Source: an uncultured Acidimicrobiales bacterium
GTDB taxonomy: Bacteria; Actinomycetota; Acidimicrobiia; Acidimicrobiales; SZUA-35
Reading direction: 5' to 3'
Assembly: GCA_937925335.1 (NCBI GenBank)
Contig: CALEWY010000034.1
Coordinates: forward strand, 1-64,000
DNA: 64,000 bases
In this document: positions 39,870-47,755 of the stretch, one piece after another
Layout: every line of letters begins with the position of its first letter
Position numbering within the stretch: the stretch's first letter is position 1
Program-made: the position numbers and the translations under genes
The notes under the pieces: model-generated
Databases searched by the model: none
Told to the model about the DNA's origin: nothing
What the model saw: only the letters and a program-made list of their open reading frames with translations

Positions 39870-41738
39870 ATGTCTTCTTCCCTCCCGGTTGAAATCGATC
39901 CGGACGCTGTTGGAACGCTGGCTCAAACGCTTGGGCTGATCGCCCAACGAGCGGATGAGTTGGTCGTGGAGGTGACCGTCGCGACCACCCGAGCCCACCT
40001 CGCCACGACCGCACCGGCCAATCTCGCCGAGATCGACGAAGAGCTTGGACTCCTCGCCACGATCCTGACCGAACGAGCGTTGCTGGCTTCGGGCTTCCGA
40101 GTGCACCTCGGTGACGACGCGCGGGCTCGCGAGATCGAACTGTGGGAGTCGCTCGCCGATTCGGACGGTGCTCTGGTCCCGATCGCTGGCGACCACGCCG
40201 TGTCGATCCTGCTCGACTACGCCGCCGGCGGTGACACCGACGGCGATGGAGCGGTGACGGTCGAGGAGCTGCTCCGTCTGGCAAAGGATGAGGCTGCCCC
40301 CGATGTCGTTCGGTCAGCGGCCGCCATTCTTGCCGACGATCGCGACCTCCTCGTCAGGATTGCGAACCAGCACCCGCTCGAAACGGTGTGGCATGGAACC
40401 GACCTTGTCGATGTCGATGTCGCCCACCTCGCTCAATGGCTCGAAGACAATGAGACCCTCCGCTCTCAGATCGGCGACACCGACGAGATCGATCGAGCGA
40501 CCCAACTCGATGCGGTCAACCGACAGATATTCGTGCACGACCCAGACGCAGCGCGCGAGTTCTTACCGATGCTCGACAACGCTGCCCATGACGGAGACGG
40601 CCTACCTTTGTTCGCGGTCGATGTATCGGCGGTCGAGCACTTGTTCTCGACCGCGATGATCGGTGTGGCAGACGACGATCTCACGACACGATTTGCCGTG
40701 ATCAGCCAACTACCGGAGACCGAGGACGCCACCCGAGGCCGACTCATCACACGCTTCTATGCCGAGACCGCTCAACGCCTCGACGCTCTCATCAATCCGG
40801 ATGACGCTGGCGACCTGAGCGCACCCGGCCACGCTGGCTTGACCTGGCCTGCGTGGGGCGCCTCAGCCTCCAACACGGTCTCCAAGTTGATCGACGGTTC
40901 GTTCGACCTGGGGCGAGTCGACGTCCCTGGCTACTTCCCAGGAGCCGACGAAATCCGTCAAATGGGCGCCGATGCAAACCAGGCAATCTTCACCGACGTG
41001 CTCGCCGACTACGTCCGGTTCCTCGAGACCTTTGGGGCATCGGGGGCCGATCCGTCGGACCCGGTGTTGATCACCGAGTTCCTCAATTCGTTCGGCGAGG
41101 GTGAACGCGACCTTCGCAACGGGTTCGCCCATCAGCTCAGGGTGATGCTGATCGACGACCACACAGCTCGAGACGAGCATCAACTTCGGGCGAACGTGAT
41201 CATCTCGGTTCATGAACAGGCGGTTGCCGACTCTCACCTCAGCCTTGAGCGGGCGGTCGATGCCGGGTTGGGAGCATTCCCAATGACGCAGAATCAGTTG
41301 CTGAACGAGATCTTCAACGGGCCAGCCGAGGCCGTCGCCGAGGAGATCTTCACCGGGATCGGCACCTACGACATCCCACTCGCCAACGGCGAGGAGTGGT
41401 CGATCCCACTCGACGAGCCAACACCGCCGAACACTCACCCCGGCAACCTTGCACTCGATCTCGACTTCACCGACGAAGACAATCCCGATGCACTCCGCAT
41501 CGAAGACGTCGATCTCGGACCCGACGTGGATACCAGCGCACTCCCACCCCTGACGGGCACGGCGGAAACGTTCGGGGTGAGCATCGATGTCGACGACTGG
41601 AACACAGACCACACCTCGATCGACGGCCGATGGCAGGACTTCCCTGCTCGGATGCCGGTCATTGTCAATCTGATGCAACAGCAGCATTCGAACCAAGACG
41701 TCTTCGACGCAACACAACTCATCCTCGACTCGCCGTAA
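39870..41738 (+). CDS. Large acidic protein with an EF-hand loop, third gene of the WXG operon; unknown function
   Basis: A 622-residue protein I do not recognise. Its N-terminal 100 residues are helical ('EIDPDAVGTLAQTLGLIAQRADELVVEVTVATTRAHLA') and look like a WXG/LXG-type secretion domain. A canonical calcium-binding EF-hand loop follows: Asp122, 124 and 126, Thr130 and Glu133 in 'DTDGDGAVTVEE'. The middle (about residues 300-500) is largely helical with 'AWGASASNTVSKLIDGSFDLG'. The C-terminal 130 residues are very acidic ('DLDFTDEDNPDALRIEDVDLGPDVD'). No signal peptide or transmembrane helix is seen, as expected of a type VII substrate. ATG 39870 lies five bases after the previous stop with an AGAGG motif upstream. 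Confidence 0.65.
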   Translation: MSSSLPVEIDPDAVGTLAQTLGLIAQRADELVVEVTVATTRAHLATTAPANLAEIDEELGLLATILTERALLASGFRVHLGDDARAREIELWESLADSDGALVPIAGDHAVSILLDYAAGGDTDGDGAVTVEELLRLAKDEAAPDVVRSAAAILADDRDLLVRIANQHPLETVWHGTDLVDVDVAHLAQWLEDNETLRSQIGDTDEIDRATQLDAVNRQIFVHDPDAAREFLPMLDNAAHDGDGLPLFAVDVSAVEHLFSTAMIGVADDDLTTRFAVISQLPETEDATRGRLITRFYAETAQRLDALINPDDAGDLSAPGHAGLTWPAWGASASNTVSKLIDGSFDLGRVDVPGYFPGADEIRQMGADANQAIFTDVLADYVRFLETFGASGADPSDPVLITEFLNSFGEGERDLRNGFAHQLRVMLIDDHTARDEHQLRANVIISVHEQAVADSHLSLERAVDAGLGAFPMTQNQLLNEIFNGPAEAVAEEIFTGIGTYDIPLANGEEWSIPLDEPTPPNTHPGNLALDLDFTDEDNPDALRIEDVDLGPDVDTSALPPLTGTAETFGVSIDVDDWNTDHTSIDGRWQDFPARMPVIVNLMQQQHSNQDVFDATQLILDSP

Positions 41739-41741
41739 CGT
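41736..41741 (+). promoter_or_regulatory. Probable -10 element (TAACGT) of the TSUP exporter gene
   Basis: TAACGT overlaps the stop codon of the EF-hand protein and ends eight bases before the ATG at 41750. It suggests that the exporter can be transcribed separately. Confidence 0.35.
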
Positions 41742-41749
41742 GTCCGCCG

Positions 41750-42508
41750 ATGGACGCGTCAACCGCAATCGCACTGGTCATCCTTGCGCTTGTCGTTGGA
41801 ATCTATGGATCGATCATCGGTGCCGGCGGCGGCTTTCTCATCGTCGCGGGCCTCACGCTGTTCTTTGATCTCAACGGTGCAACGGCGGCCGGGACCAGCG
41901 TCATCACGACCCTGTTCATTCAGCTCACCGGTGCTTACAACTACGACAAACAGGGCTTGGTCGATCGACCGTCGGTCCGATGGTTCGTGGTCGGCTCGGT
42001 CCCGATCGCCTTCTTGTCCGGCGCCTTCGCGTCGAGTCGGATCCCGGCACGATCGTTTGATCTCATCGTGGGTGTCCTGCTTCTCACACTTGCGGCGTTC
42101 GTCATTACCATTCGACCGCCGAGCCATCCCGACGATGAGCGCCTGCCACCAAAGCCTGGCCCGCTCGCCGCCGCCGGTTCGCTCATTGGGTTCTTGTCCG
42201 GCGGCCTCGGTGTTGGCGCGGGACTCGTCACCGTGCCGGTCCTTCGATGGGTGCAGCAGCTTTCGGCTCATCGAGCGGCAGCGACGACAACAGCCATCGG
42301 TGCCATCTCCGGAGTCGCTGCAGCCCTCGGCCACACGATTGTCGACAACCCCGAATGGAGCCACATCCCGTTCCTCGTCGTCGGAGCCGTGATCGGTGCG
42401 CGAATCGGCTCGTCGAACGCTGACCGGCTGTCTGGCCCAACCGTGATCGCCCTCTTGGCCGCCGGCCTGATCGTTGCCGGCATCCCACTCGTCGCACGCT
42501 CGGTCTAA
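41750..42508 (+). CDS. TSUP-family (TauE/SafE) membrane transporter
   Basis: A 252-residue protein with seven or eight hydrophobic helices in two repeats. Family signatures are 'YGSIIGAGGGFLIVAGL' (about residues 19-35) and 'LIGFLSGGLGVGAGLVTVPVL' (about 141-161), each the loop of one repeat. TauE/SafE proteins export sulfite, sulfoacetate or related small anions. The substrate is unknown. It follows the EF-hand gene by 11 bases and is followed by a stem-loop. Confidence 0.88.
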   Translation: MDASTAIALVILALVVGIYGSIIGAGGGFLIVAGLTLFFDLNGATAAGTSVITTLFIQLTGAYNYDKQGLVDRPSVRWFVVGSVPIAFLSGAFASSRIPARSFDLIVGVLLLTLAAFVITIRPPSHPDDERLPPKPGPLAAAGSLIGFLSGGLGVGAGLVTVPVLRWVQQLSAHRAAATTTAIGAISGVAAALGHTIVDNPEWSHIPFLVVGAVIGARIGSSNADRLSGPTVIALLAAGLIVAGIPLVARSV

Positions 42509-42511
42509 GGA

Positions 42512-42551
42512 GATGAGTCGAAGGCCGAGGAACGAGGCCGCACGACTCATC
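42512..42551 (+). terminator. Stem-loop downstream of the WXG-TSUP genes
   Basis: GATGAGTCG (42512-42520) and CGACTCATC (42543-42551) form a perfect 9-bp stem with a 22-base loop that contains a further GGCC-N9-GGCC pair. It begins three bases after the TSUP stop. Confidence 0.65.
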
Positions 42552-42642
42552 GACCAGACAACCCAGCGTGGTACGTCGACGACGCAGGAGGAGAATCGCA
42601 GTGCATTGTCCGACCTCTCTGTGCGGCCCTTCTGTGCGACCC

Positions 42643-43368
42643 CTAGGCTGGGATCACCTCTGGTGGAACCCAGCCAAGGGTCTCGTCGACATCGTGGTGG
42701 GCGCACTGCAGCGTGGTGAGCCGGGCCCCATCGATTCGATCGAGCCGGAAGAGCCGTCCGGCTTCTCGCAAGTGACACCAGCCGATCAGGAACCAACCGT
42801 TCGAGCCGCTGTTCGAGCCGCCGTTCGAGCCGCCGTTCGAGCCGCTGAAGAAGCCGACGGGGTCGACCCGCCGAGTGGTGACGCCTCCATCGGCGTCGGT
42901 GTAATCGATCGACACAACGAGTTGACGCCGCAGGGCGTCTTCGATCGTCCGGCGAGCTCGCTTTGGCATCGGGTGCTGCTCGGGCAGTCGGATGCGGTTT
43001 CGAAGATCGTCAACGATGACCTGTGTCGTTGGACTCAGTGACTCGACGAGCCGAGCTGCGGCGGTCATCGCCGCATCTCGAAACGGCATGTTGGGGCCAG
43101 CCGCGGCGATCGCAACGAGGATGGCTGAGACTTCAGCTGGCGAGAGCGTGAACACTGCGCTGCCGCTTTGGTCGAGGCTGACCTGGCCACCCGATCTTCC
43201 TCGCTCCGCGTAGATGGGAACACCGGCATTTCGCAGTGACGCCAAGTCTCGCTCGATGGTGCGACGGGTGACGCCGAAGCGGGCGGCGAGGTCCGACGCA
43301 CTGACGGGTTGTGGCGCCGTTCGCCGCAGATGTTCGCTGAGCGCATGGAGACGTTCGAGGCGGTTCAC
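42643..43368 (-). CDS. YafY/WYL-domain transcriptional regulator
   Basis: A 241-residue regulator. The N-terminal helix-turn-helix ('HLRRTAPQPVSASDLAARFGVTRRTIERDLASLRNAGVPIYAERGRSGG') is that of DeoR-like YafY proteins. A WYL-type ligand domain follows ('SIDYTDADGGVTTRRVDPVGFFSGSNGG', 'WFLIGWCHLREAGRLFRLDRIDG'). The GSN-rich stretch within it is the product of a 12-base repeat. The start is GTG at 43368 with GGTGAG six bases upstream. It is divergent from a VOC-family gene across 91 bases that contain the palindrome TGACCGGTCA, so it likely controls that gene. Confidence 0.9.
   Translation of the reverse strand: MNRLERLHALSEHLRRTAPQPVSASDLAARFGVTRRTIERDLASLRNAGVPIYAERGRSGGQVSLDQSGSAVFTLSPAEVSAILVAIAAAGPNMPFRDAAMTAAARLVESLSPTTQVIVDDLRNRIRLPEQHPMPKRARRTIEDALRRQLVVSIDYTDADGGVTTRRVDPVGFFSGSNGGSNGGSNSGSNGWFLIGWCHLREAGRLFRLDRIDGARLTTLQCAHHDVDETLGWVPPEVIPA
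42799..42846 (-). repeat. Four 12-base tandem repeats in the WYL regulator gene
   Basis: Four units of GTTCGAGCCGC(C/T) starting at 42799, 42811, 42823 and 42835 (plus-strand reading) encode GSNG/GSNS tetrapeptides in the WYL domain. The units are identical except for the last base. Such a stretch is prone to copy-number change without frameshift. Confidence 0.9.
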
Positions 43369-43392
43369 GTTCTCACCAAACAGCGAACTGAA

Positions 43393-43402
43393 TGACCGGT
43401 CA
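43393..43402. promoter_or_regulatory. Candidate operator TGACCGGTCA between the WYL regulator and the VOC gene
   Basis: A perfect 10-base palindrome lies in the 91-base divergent intergenic region, 24 bases upstream of the WYL regulator start and 57 bases upstream of the VOC start. Confidence 0.4.
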
Positions 43403-43447
43403 AGACATTCTCCGAATATCCGACAAAGGGCTGTCGCATCAGGTCTC

Positions 43448-43453
43448 TAGGGT
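43448..43453 (+). promoter_or_regulatory. Probable -10 element (TAGGGT) of the VOC gene
   Basis: TAGGGT ends six bases before the ATG at 43460; no ribosome binding site is present. Confidence 0.4.
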
Positions 43454-43459
43454 GCACGC

Positions 43460-43864
43460 ATGACCACTTCTTTGGGATACACGATCGTCACGGTTGCCGA
43501 CGTCGCCGCCACGCTCGGCTTCTACAACGCAGCGTTTGGCCTCGAGACACAACTCCTCACACCCGAGGGTGACTACGGCGAGCTGGCAAGCGGCGCAACC
43601 ACGCTTGCCTTCGTTGCGAACGAACTGGCCGAGAGCAACCTCGGCGAAGCCGGCGGGTTCACGCCTCTCGATCCGTCATCACCGCCACCGGCTGCGTCGA
43701 TCACGCTGGTCACCGACGATGTTGCCGCAGTGGTGAGCACTGCGGTCGGAGCCGGCGCCCGTCTCTACGTCGAGCCGACGACTAAACCCTGGGGCCAAAC
43801 CGTCGCCTACCTCATCGACCCAAACGGCTTCCTCGTCGAAATCGCCACCCCCGTCGGCGCCTAA
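43460..43864 (+). CDS. VOC-superfamily (glyoxalase/bleomycin-resistance-like) protein
   Basis: A 134-residue protein with the paired beta-alpha-beta-beta-beta modules of the vicinal-oxygen-chelate fold: 'YTIVTVADVAATLGFYNAAFGLET' at the N terminus and 'ITLVTDDVAAVVSTAVGAGARLYVEPTTKPWGQTVAYLIDPNGFLVEIATP' at the C terminus. A Glu metal ligand is visible in 'LVEIATP'; the first His ligand of glyoxalase I is replaced (YT instead of H). It could be a dioxygenase, lyase or drug-binding protein. It is likely under control of the divergent WYL regulator. Confidence 0.88.
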   Translation: MTTSLGYTIVTVADVAATLGFYNAAFGLETQLLTPEGDYGELASGATTLAFVANELAESNLGEAGGFTPLDPSSPPPAASITLVTDDVAAVVSTAVGAGARLYVEPTTKPWGQTVAYLIDPNGFLVEIATPVGA

Positions 43865-43877
43865 CCCGCCCGCAAGC

Positions 43878-43915
43878 GGAGGGATACGCCGCAACAACGT
43901 GCGGGAAATCCCTCC
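43878..43915. terminator. Branched hairpin between the VOC gene and the EccC-like gene
   Basis: GGAGGGAT (43878-43885) pairs with ATCCCTCC (43908-43915), with an inner CCGC (43889-43892) / GCGG (43901-43904) stem around an eight-base loop. It lies between two convergent gene ends and can act for both strands. Confidence 0.65.
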
Positions 43916-43959
43916 ACAACATGAGGGCGCACCAACGAGCTTTGGGGGGGTCCCTTCGC

Positions 43960-46900
43960 TTAGGCGGCGACTTGCACGATGGAGGTTCGGCCGCGATCGA
44001 CGATCACGGCTCGCCCTGGCGGGGCGTCGCGCAGGTCGGGCACGACGATTCGACACACCTCGCCGTCGGTTCGAGATGGATTCAGCAAGACGACGGTCGC
44101 GGTTTCGAGAAGCGGCGCGATCCAGCTTCCAAAACCTCGCGCCGAAGCCGGTGTTGCCGCGATGACGAGCGGTCGCCCATCCGCCTTCGCCTCGTCGATC
44201 AGGGCTCGGGCCTCGTCTGCCTCGAGCTGCTCTGCGTCGTCGATGACAACCCATCGATCTGCTTCGCCTGACACGCGCTGGTCGGACCCCGCGCGCTGGT
44301 CGGATCCGGCGCGCTGGTCGGATCCAGTGCACTGGTTTGCCCCGACCCGCAGGGTTTCGATCGCCGTTGACCGGCCCGACCCAGGCTGTCCCAGGATCAC
44401 GACCGGCCGCGCAGCATCGACGCTGACGACCACCGGTTGACGATCGTCGTCGAGACCAAGCGGAGCTCCCCGATGGCGCTCGTTTGCGGCTTGATGGGAA
44501 ACAAGGCTCGAGCGTTCGACTCGGTCGCTCAGCACGAGGACGGGCCTCGGCATCTCGGTCGGCGCTGATCTCTGAACCAAGACATCGACCGACACGTCGC
44601 CAACAACCCCACGTCGACTCGAGCCCGGTTCGACGATGTGGCGGCCGACCAACGACGCCGATTGCCGTTCTCGAACGTCGAACGCGAGATAGGCCGACGG
44701 GGTGGACAAGCGGTGAATCACCCTCGTGCTCAGTCGGTTCGCCACCTTTGATGGAACGTCTCGTTCATCGACTCCCGACACGATCACGGCGATGCCACGA
44801 TCCACGGCGTCACGAACCAACCGCTCCAGCGCCGCCCTGGCATCGAGGCCAGCTTCGGCTTCCAAGCCTTCGGCGACAGCTGACCACCGATGCACGACGA
44901 TGCACGCTGGTCGCCCATCCGAGCCAGCTGCACCCCGGAGCAGACGCAACAGCTTGACCGCTCTCGCACCGTCGCCAGCCTGGATGACGGCTCCAACGCC
45001 GTCGACGTCGTTGAGCGCGGCAAGACCACCGTTTCCATCGAAGACATAGACGTGAGCGGCAGGCTGTTCGGTAAGGAGTCCCCCCAGAGCAACCATGATC
45101 GTCCGCTCCGGTTCGCCCTGATCGGCGCCAAGAACGAGAAGACCCGTCTCGGCAGGCGACCACGTCAACGGCACGCGAGCACGGTTGTCGGGATCATCGA
45201 TCAACCCGAGCGGGATCACGCCACGGTCACACGCAACCGCATCAAGGTCGACCGACTGGAGCTCGTTCAACCAGGGCGGTTCGGGAAGCCAGTTCGCTGC
45301 TCGTCGACACTCGGCGATTCGGTCGGCAACCGAGACCTCGGCCTGCGCCCGAGTCGGTGAGGCTTTCGCCTTGGCCCGGAACTCCGAGCGGACGGTGTCG
45401 AGCGCAACTCGATATCGCCGGGCAAGCATCGGCTCTTCGTCGAGCAGCGCGGGGTGGATGACGAACGGCGCAACATCGTCGACCTTCCCGCTACCGCTGA
45501 TGTGTGCGACCTGAAACTCGGCGACTCGCCCGCCCCGGTCGATCACCGCTCGGCCGGGAATCGGTGGCAAGAGCGCAGCGTCGGCTCGGTCGATGACATC
45601 CATGCTGTCGGCCCGATCCTGCACCCGGAGACAGATCCGAAGGTTGGTGTTCGCGCGGATTTGACCGGTGACCACACCAGCGGGCCGTTGCGTTGCCAGA
45701 ACGAGATGCACACCGAGGCTGCGCCCACGTCGAGCGACGTCGACCAGGCCGTCGAGAAAGTCGGGCAACTCATCGGCAAGCGCGGCGAACTCGTCGACGA
45801 CGATCACGAGGCGAGGAAGGGGCTCGTCGTCACTGACGAGACGGACATCTTCAATGTCGGCGACCCCGAGCTCACGCAGCCGCTCCTCGCGTGATCGCAG
45901 CTCGGCCCGCAACGCTCGAAGCGCACGAGCTGCCGATGCTGCGTCGAGGTCGGTCACCACCGCTGAGACATGGGGAAGATCGGCAACGACATCGAAGGCA
46001 CCGCCTCCCTTGAAGTCGACCAGCACGAACGAGACCAGCTCCGGCGACTGGTGCAGCGCAGCACTCAGAACCAGCGTCCGAGCGAGTTCCGACTTGCCCG
46101 ACCCGGTCGTGCCGGCGATCAACGCATGCGGACCGTCGCTCACGAGGTCGACGGTCACGATGCCGTCGAGGTCGGCACCCAACACCACGTTGATGCTGGA
46201 TCGATCTCCCCGACGCCAGATGGCCCCGATCTCGTGGTCGTCAGCGAGCACGTCGCCCAATGCCACGGAGGCGGCGAGGCGCCCGCCCGCATCGACGACA
46301 AGCGGATCATCGAACGGTGCAAGACATCGAGCGACCTCCATCGCCGCCACGATCCCCAACTGATCGACGACACCCGTCATCGCCGAACGATCGCTCGCTC
46401 CCCCGAGGCCGACGGCCGACTCGATGACCACCGAGTCGTCCGCGGCCACGTCAGCGATCGCCACGCACGAAGCTGGCACGTCATCTCGGTCACCGATCCA
46501 AATCGAACGAGTGCCTGCCGACCGACCGGACACGACCCTGGCGAGCGCACCAGGGCCGACGGGTTCGACCCCATCGATCAGGACGAGCTGGATCGGCCGG
46601 GAGGTTGCAGCGTCGCCGTCGGCCAACTCCAGGAGGCGGTCAGCGGCGACGTGGTCGGTCGCAACGCCCGACAGATTCGGGACCCATTTCAGCCAGTCCC
46701 AGTCGATCAAACGATCGTTGGTCGTGATCACGGCCAACGATAGGTCCGACGGCCCGAACGATGACGTGACCGTTGCGAGGACGCTGCGGGCAACGCCGAG
46801 AACATCATCACGCCCGCCGACGAGCGCCATCCCCTGCGCTTCTGCGAGTGGCACCGTCATGGGGGCACCGACCAGCACACATCGATCGGGAACGACGTCA

Positions 46901-47541
46901 GCAACCGCCGGGTCGGTGATCAGGTGCTCGGGACCATCGACCTCAATCGCCCCTACACCAACCGAGATCTCGATCGGCGCGCCGGGCTCGAGCGTCTGTT
47001 GCCACGGCATCGCACCGGCGACGAGGTCGGCGCGTAACCTCGATTGGCGGCGGGTGAGGCGTCGAGCGACCTCTGCGTCACACCAACGATCCACCGCCTC
47101 GGCAACGTCGGCTCGGGCGAGATCGATGGCCTCGATCCGCCGACGATGATCTCGGCGATTGGAGACTCGCCCAGCGACCGATCGGCCGAGCAGCGTGAGA
47201 GCGGAGACACCGGCCAAGATCGCGAAGAGTGGTGAGAAGATGAGGGCGACCACCGCACCGCCGATCAGCGATGATAATGCCCCGATCCATGCCAGCGCCG
47301 GCGCATCGCCTGGGTCGGCGGGAACATCCACCGTGGTTGCCAGCGCTGTCGGTTTCGAGTCGCTTGGCGCTGGCCCCCTGAGCACCGTGATCCGACCGCG
47401 ATGATCCGGGCGACGAGGCCGAATGATTCGCGTATCACCGTCCAGAAAATCACCCCGAGGTGCCCGATCGAGCTCGTCATCGATCGGAATTCGAACGGCC
47501 AGGGATGGCTCATCACTTTCGATTTGGTGCTCGATCGACAT
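43960..47541 (-). CDS. FtsK/SpoIIIE-type ATPase, EccC-like (type VII secretion)
   Basis: A 1193-residue protein, the length of a fused EccC. Residues 82-119 contain two closely spaced hydrophobic helices. Three RecA-like ATPase domains follow. The first has a perfect Walker A GTTGSGKS (residues 477-484), then 'FVLVDFKGGGAF' and Walker B 'LPRLVIVVDEFAALADEL' with 'GVHLVLATQRPAGVVTGQIRANTNLRICLRVQD', all diagnostic of EccC. The second, around residue 804, has a degraded P-loop ('GADQGEPER'). The third has GQPGSGRST (1051-1059). Domain loss in the middle ATPase is common in EccC proteins. Start ATG 47541 is favoured by a TTGACA-N16-TACACT promoter ending six bases upstream; ATG 47565 is in the spacer. 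Other ESX components are absent. Confidence 0.85.
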   Translation of the reverse strand: MSIEHQIESDEPSLAVRIPIDDELDRAPRGDFLDGDTRIIRPRRPDHRGRITVLRGPAPSDSKPTALATTVDVPADPGDAPALAWIGALSSLIGGAVVALIFSPLFAILAGVSALTLLGRSVAGRVSNRRDHRRRIEAIDLARADVAEAVDRWCDAEVARRLTRRQSRLRADLVAGAMPWQQTLEPGAPIEISVGVGAIEVDGPEHLITDPAVADVVPDRCVLVGAPMTVPLAEAQGMALVGGRDDVLGVARSVLATVTSSFGPSDLSLAVITTNDRLIDWDWLKWVPNLSGVATDHVAADRLLELADGDAATSRPIQLVLIDGVEPVGPGALARVVSGRSAGTRSIWIGDRDDVPASCVAIADVAADDSVVIESAVGLGGASDRSAMTGVVDQLGIVAAMEVARCLAPFDDPLVVDAGGRLAASVALGDVLADDHEIGAIWRRGDRSSINVVLGADLDGIVTVDLVSDGPHALIAGTTGSGKSELARTLVLSAALHQSPELVSFVLVDFKGGGAFDVVADLPHVSAVVTDLDAASAARALRALRAELRSREERLRELGVADIEDVRLVSDDEPLPRLVIVVDEFAALADELPDFLDGLVDVARRGRSLGVHLVLATQRPAGVVTGQIRANTNLRICLRVQDRADSMDVIDRADAALLPPIPGRAVIDRGGRVAEFQVAHISGSGKVDDVAPFVIHPALLDEEPMLARRYRVALDTVRSEFRAKAKASPTRAQAEVSVADRIAECRRAANWLPEPPWLNELQSVDLDAVACDRGVIPLGLIDDPDNRARVPLTWSPAETGLLVLGADQGEPERTIMVALGGLLTEQPAAHVYVFDGNGGLAALNDVDGVGAVIQAGDGARAVKLLRLLRGAAGSDGRPACIVVHRWSAVAEGLEAEAGLDARAALERLVRDAVDRGIAVIVSGVDERDVPSKVANRLSTRVIHRLSTPSAYLAFDVRERQSASLVGRHIVEPGSSRRGVVGDVSVDVLVQRSAPTEMPRPVLVLSDRVERSSLVSHQAANERHRGAPLGLDDDRQPVVVSVDAARPVVILGQPGSGRSTAIETLRVGANQCTGSDQRAGSDQRAGSDQRVSGEADRWVVIDDAEQLEADEARALIDEAKADGRPLVIAATPASARGFGSWIAPLLETATVVLLNPSRTDGEVCRIVVPDLRDAPPGRAVIVDRGRTSIVQVAA
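44275..44328 (-). repeat. Three 18-base tandem repeats in the EccC-like gene
   Basis: Units starting at 44275, 44293 and 44311 (plus-strand GCGCTGGTCGGAYCC plus three bases) encode GSDQRA hexapeptides just after the third ATPase P-loop. A degraded fourth unit follows. The insertion falls in a loop region and keeps the frame. Confidence 0.85.
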
Positions 47542-47547
47542 CGTTTG

Positions 47548-47575
47548 AGTGTAATTGAGCGTCATTAAGTGTCAA
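47548..47575 (-). promoter_or_regulatory. Probable leaderless promoter of the EccC-like gene (TTGACA-N16-TACACT)
   Basis: On the minus strand TTGACA (47575-47570) is followed after 16 bases by TACACT (47553-47548), which ends six bases before the ATG at 47541. Transcription would start at the ATG. No ribosome binding site is visible for either possible start. Confidence 0.6.
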
Positions 47576-47711
47576 TACGTCGTGACTCCTGCATTCGCGG
47601 TTCGCCACGCTCGGTGAGAAAAGTGCGGCGCCATGTCCCCCCGGATGGGGAGCTGCGGCGAGTGATAGTCAGATTCACCTACTGAATCGCCCACTGCACC
47701 GCCACTCCCGC

Positions 47712-47739
47712 AATCCCTACGAACGAATCCCTACGAACG
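47712..47739 (+). repeat. 14-base tandem duplication upstream of the DUF1800 gene
   Basis: AATCCCTACGAACG occurs twice back to back (47712-47725 and 47726-47739), just before a possible AAGGA ribosome binding site and the ATG at 47756. It lies in the 214-base divergent region between the EccC-like and DUF1800 genes, which holds no other gene I can see. Confidence 0.85.
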
Positions 47740-47755
47740 AAGGACGTCGCCCGCA

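Noticed and set aside
42799-42846. Short regular repeats that could be taken for a CRISPR array
   Set aside because: Units are 12 bases, contiguous and in frame, with no spacers and no cas genes nearby.
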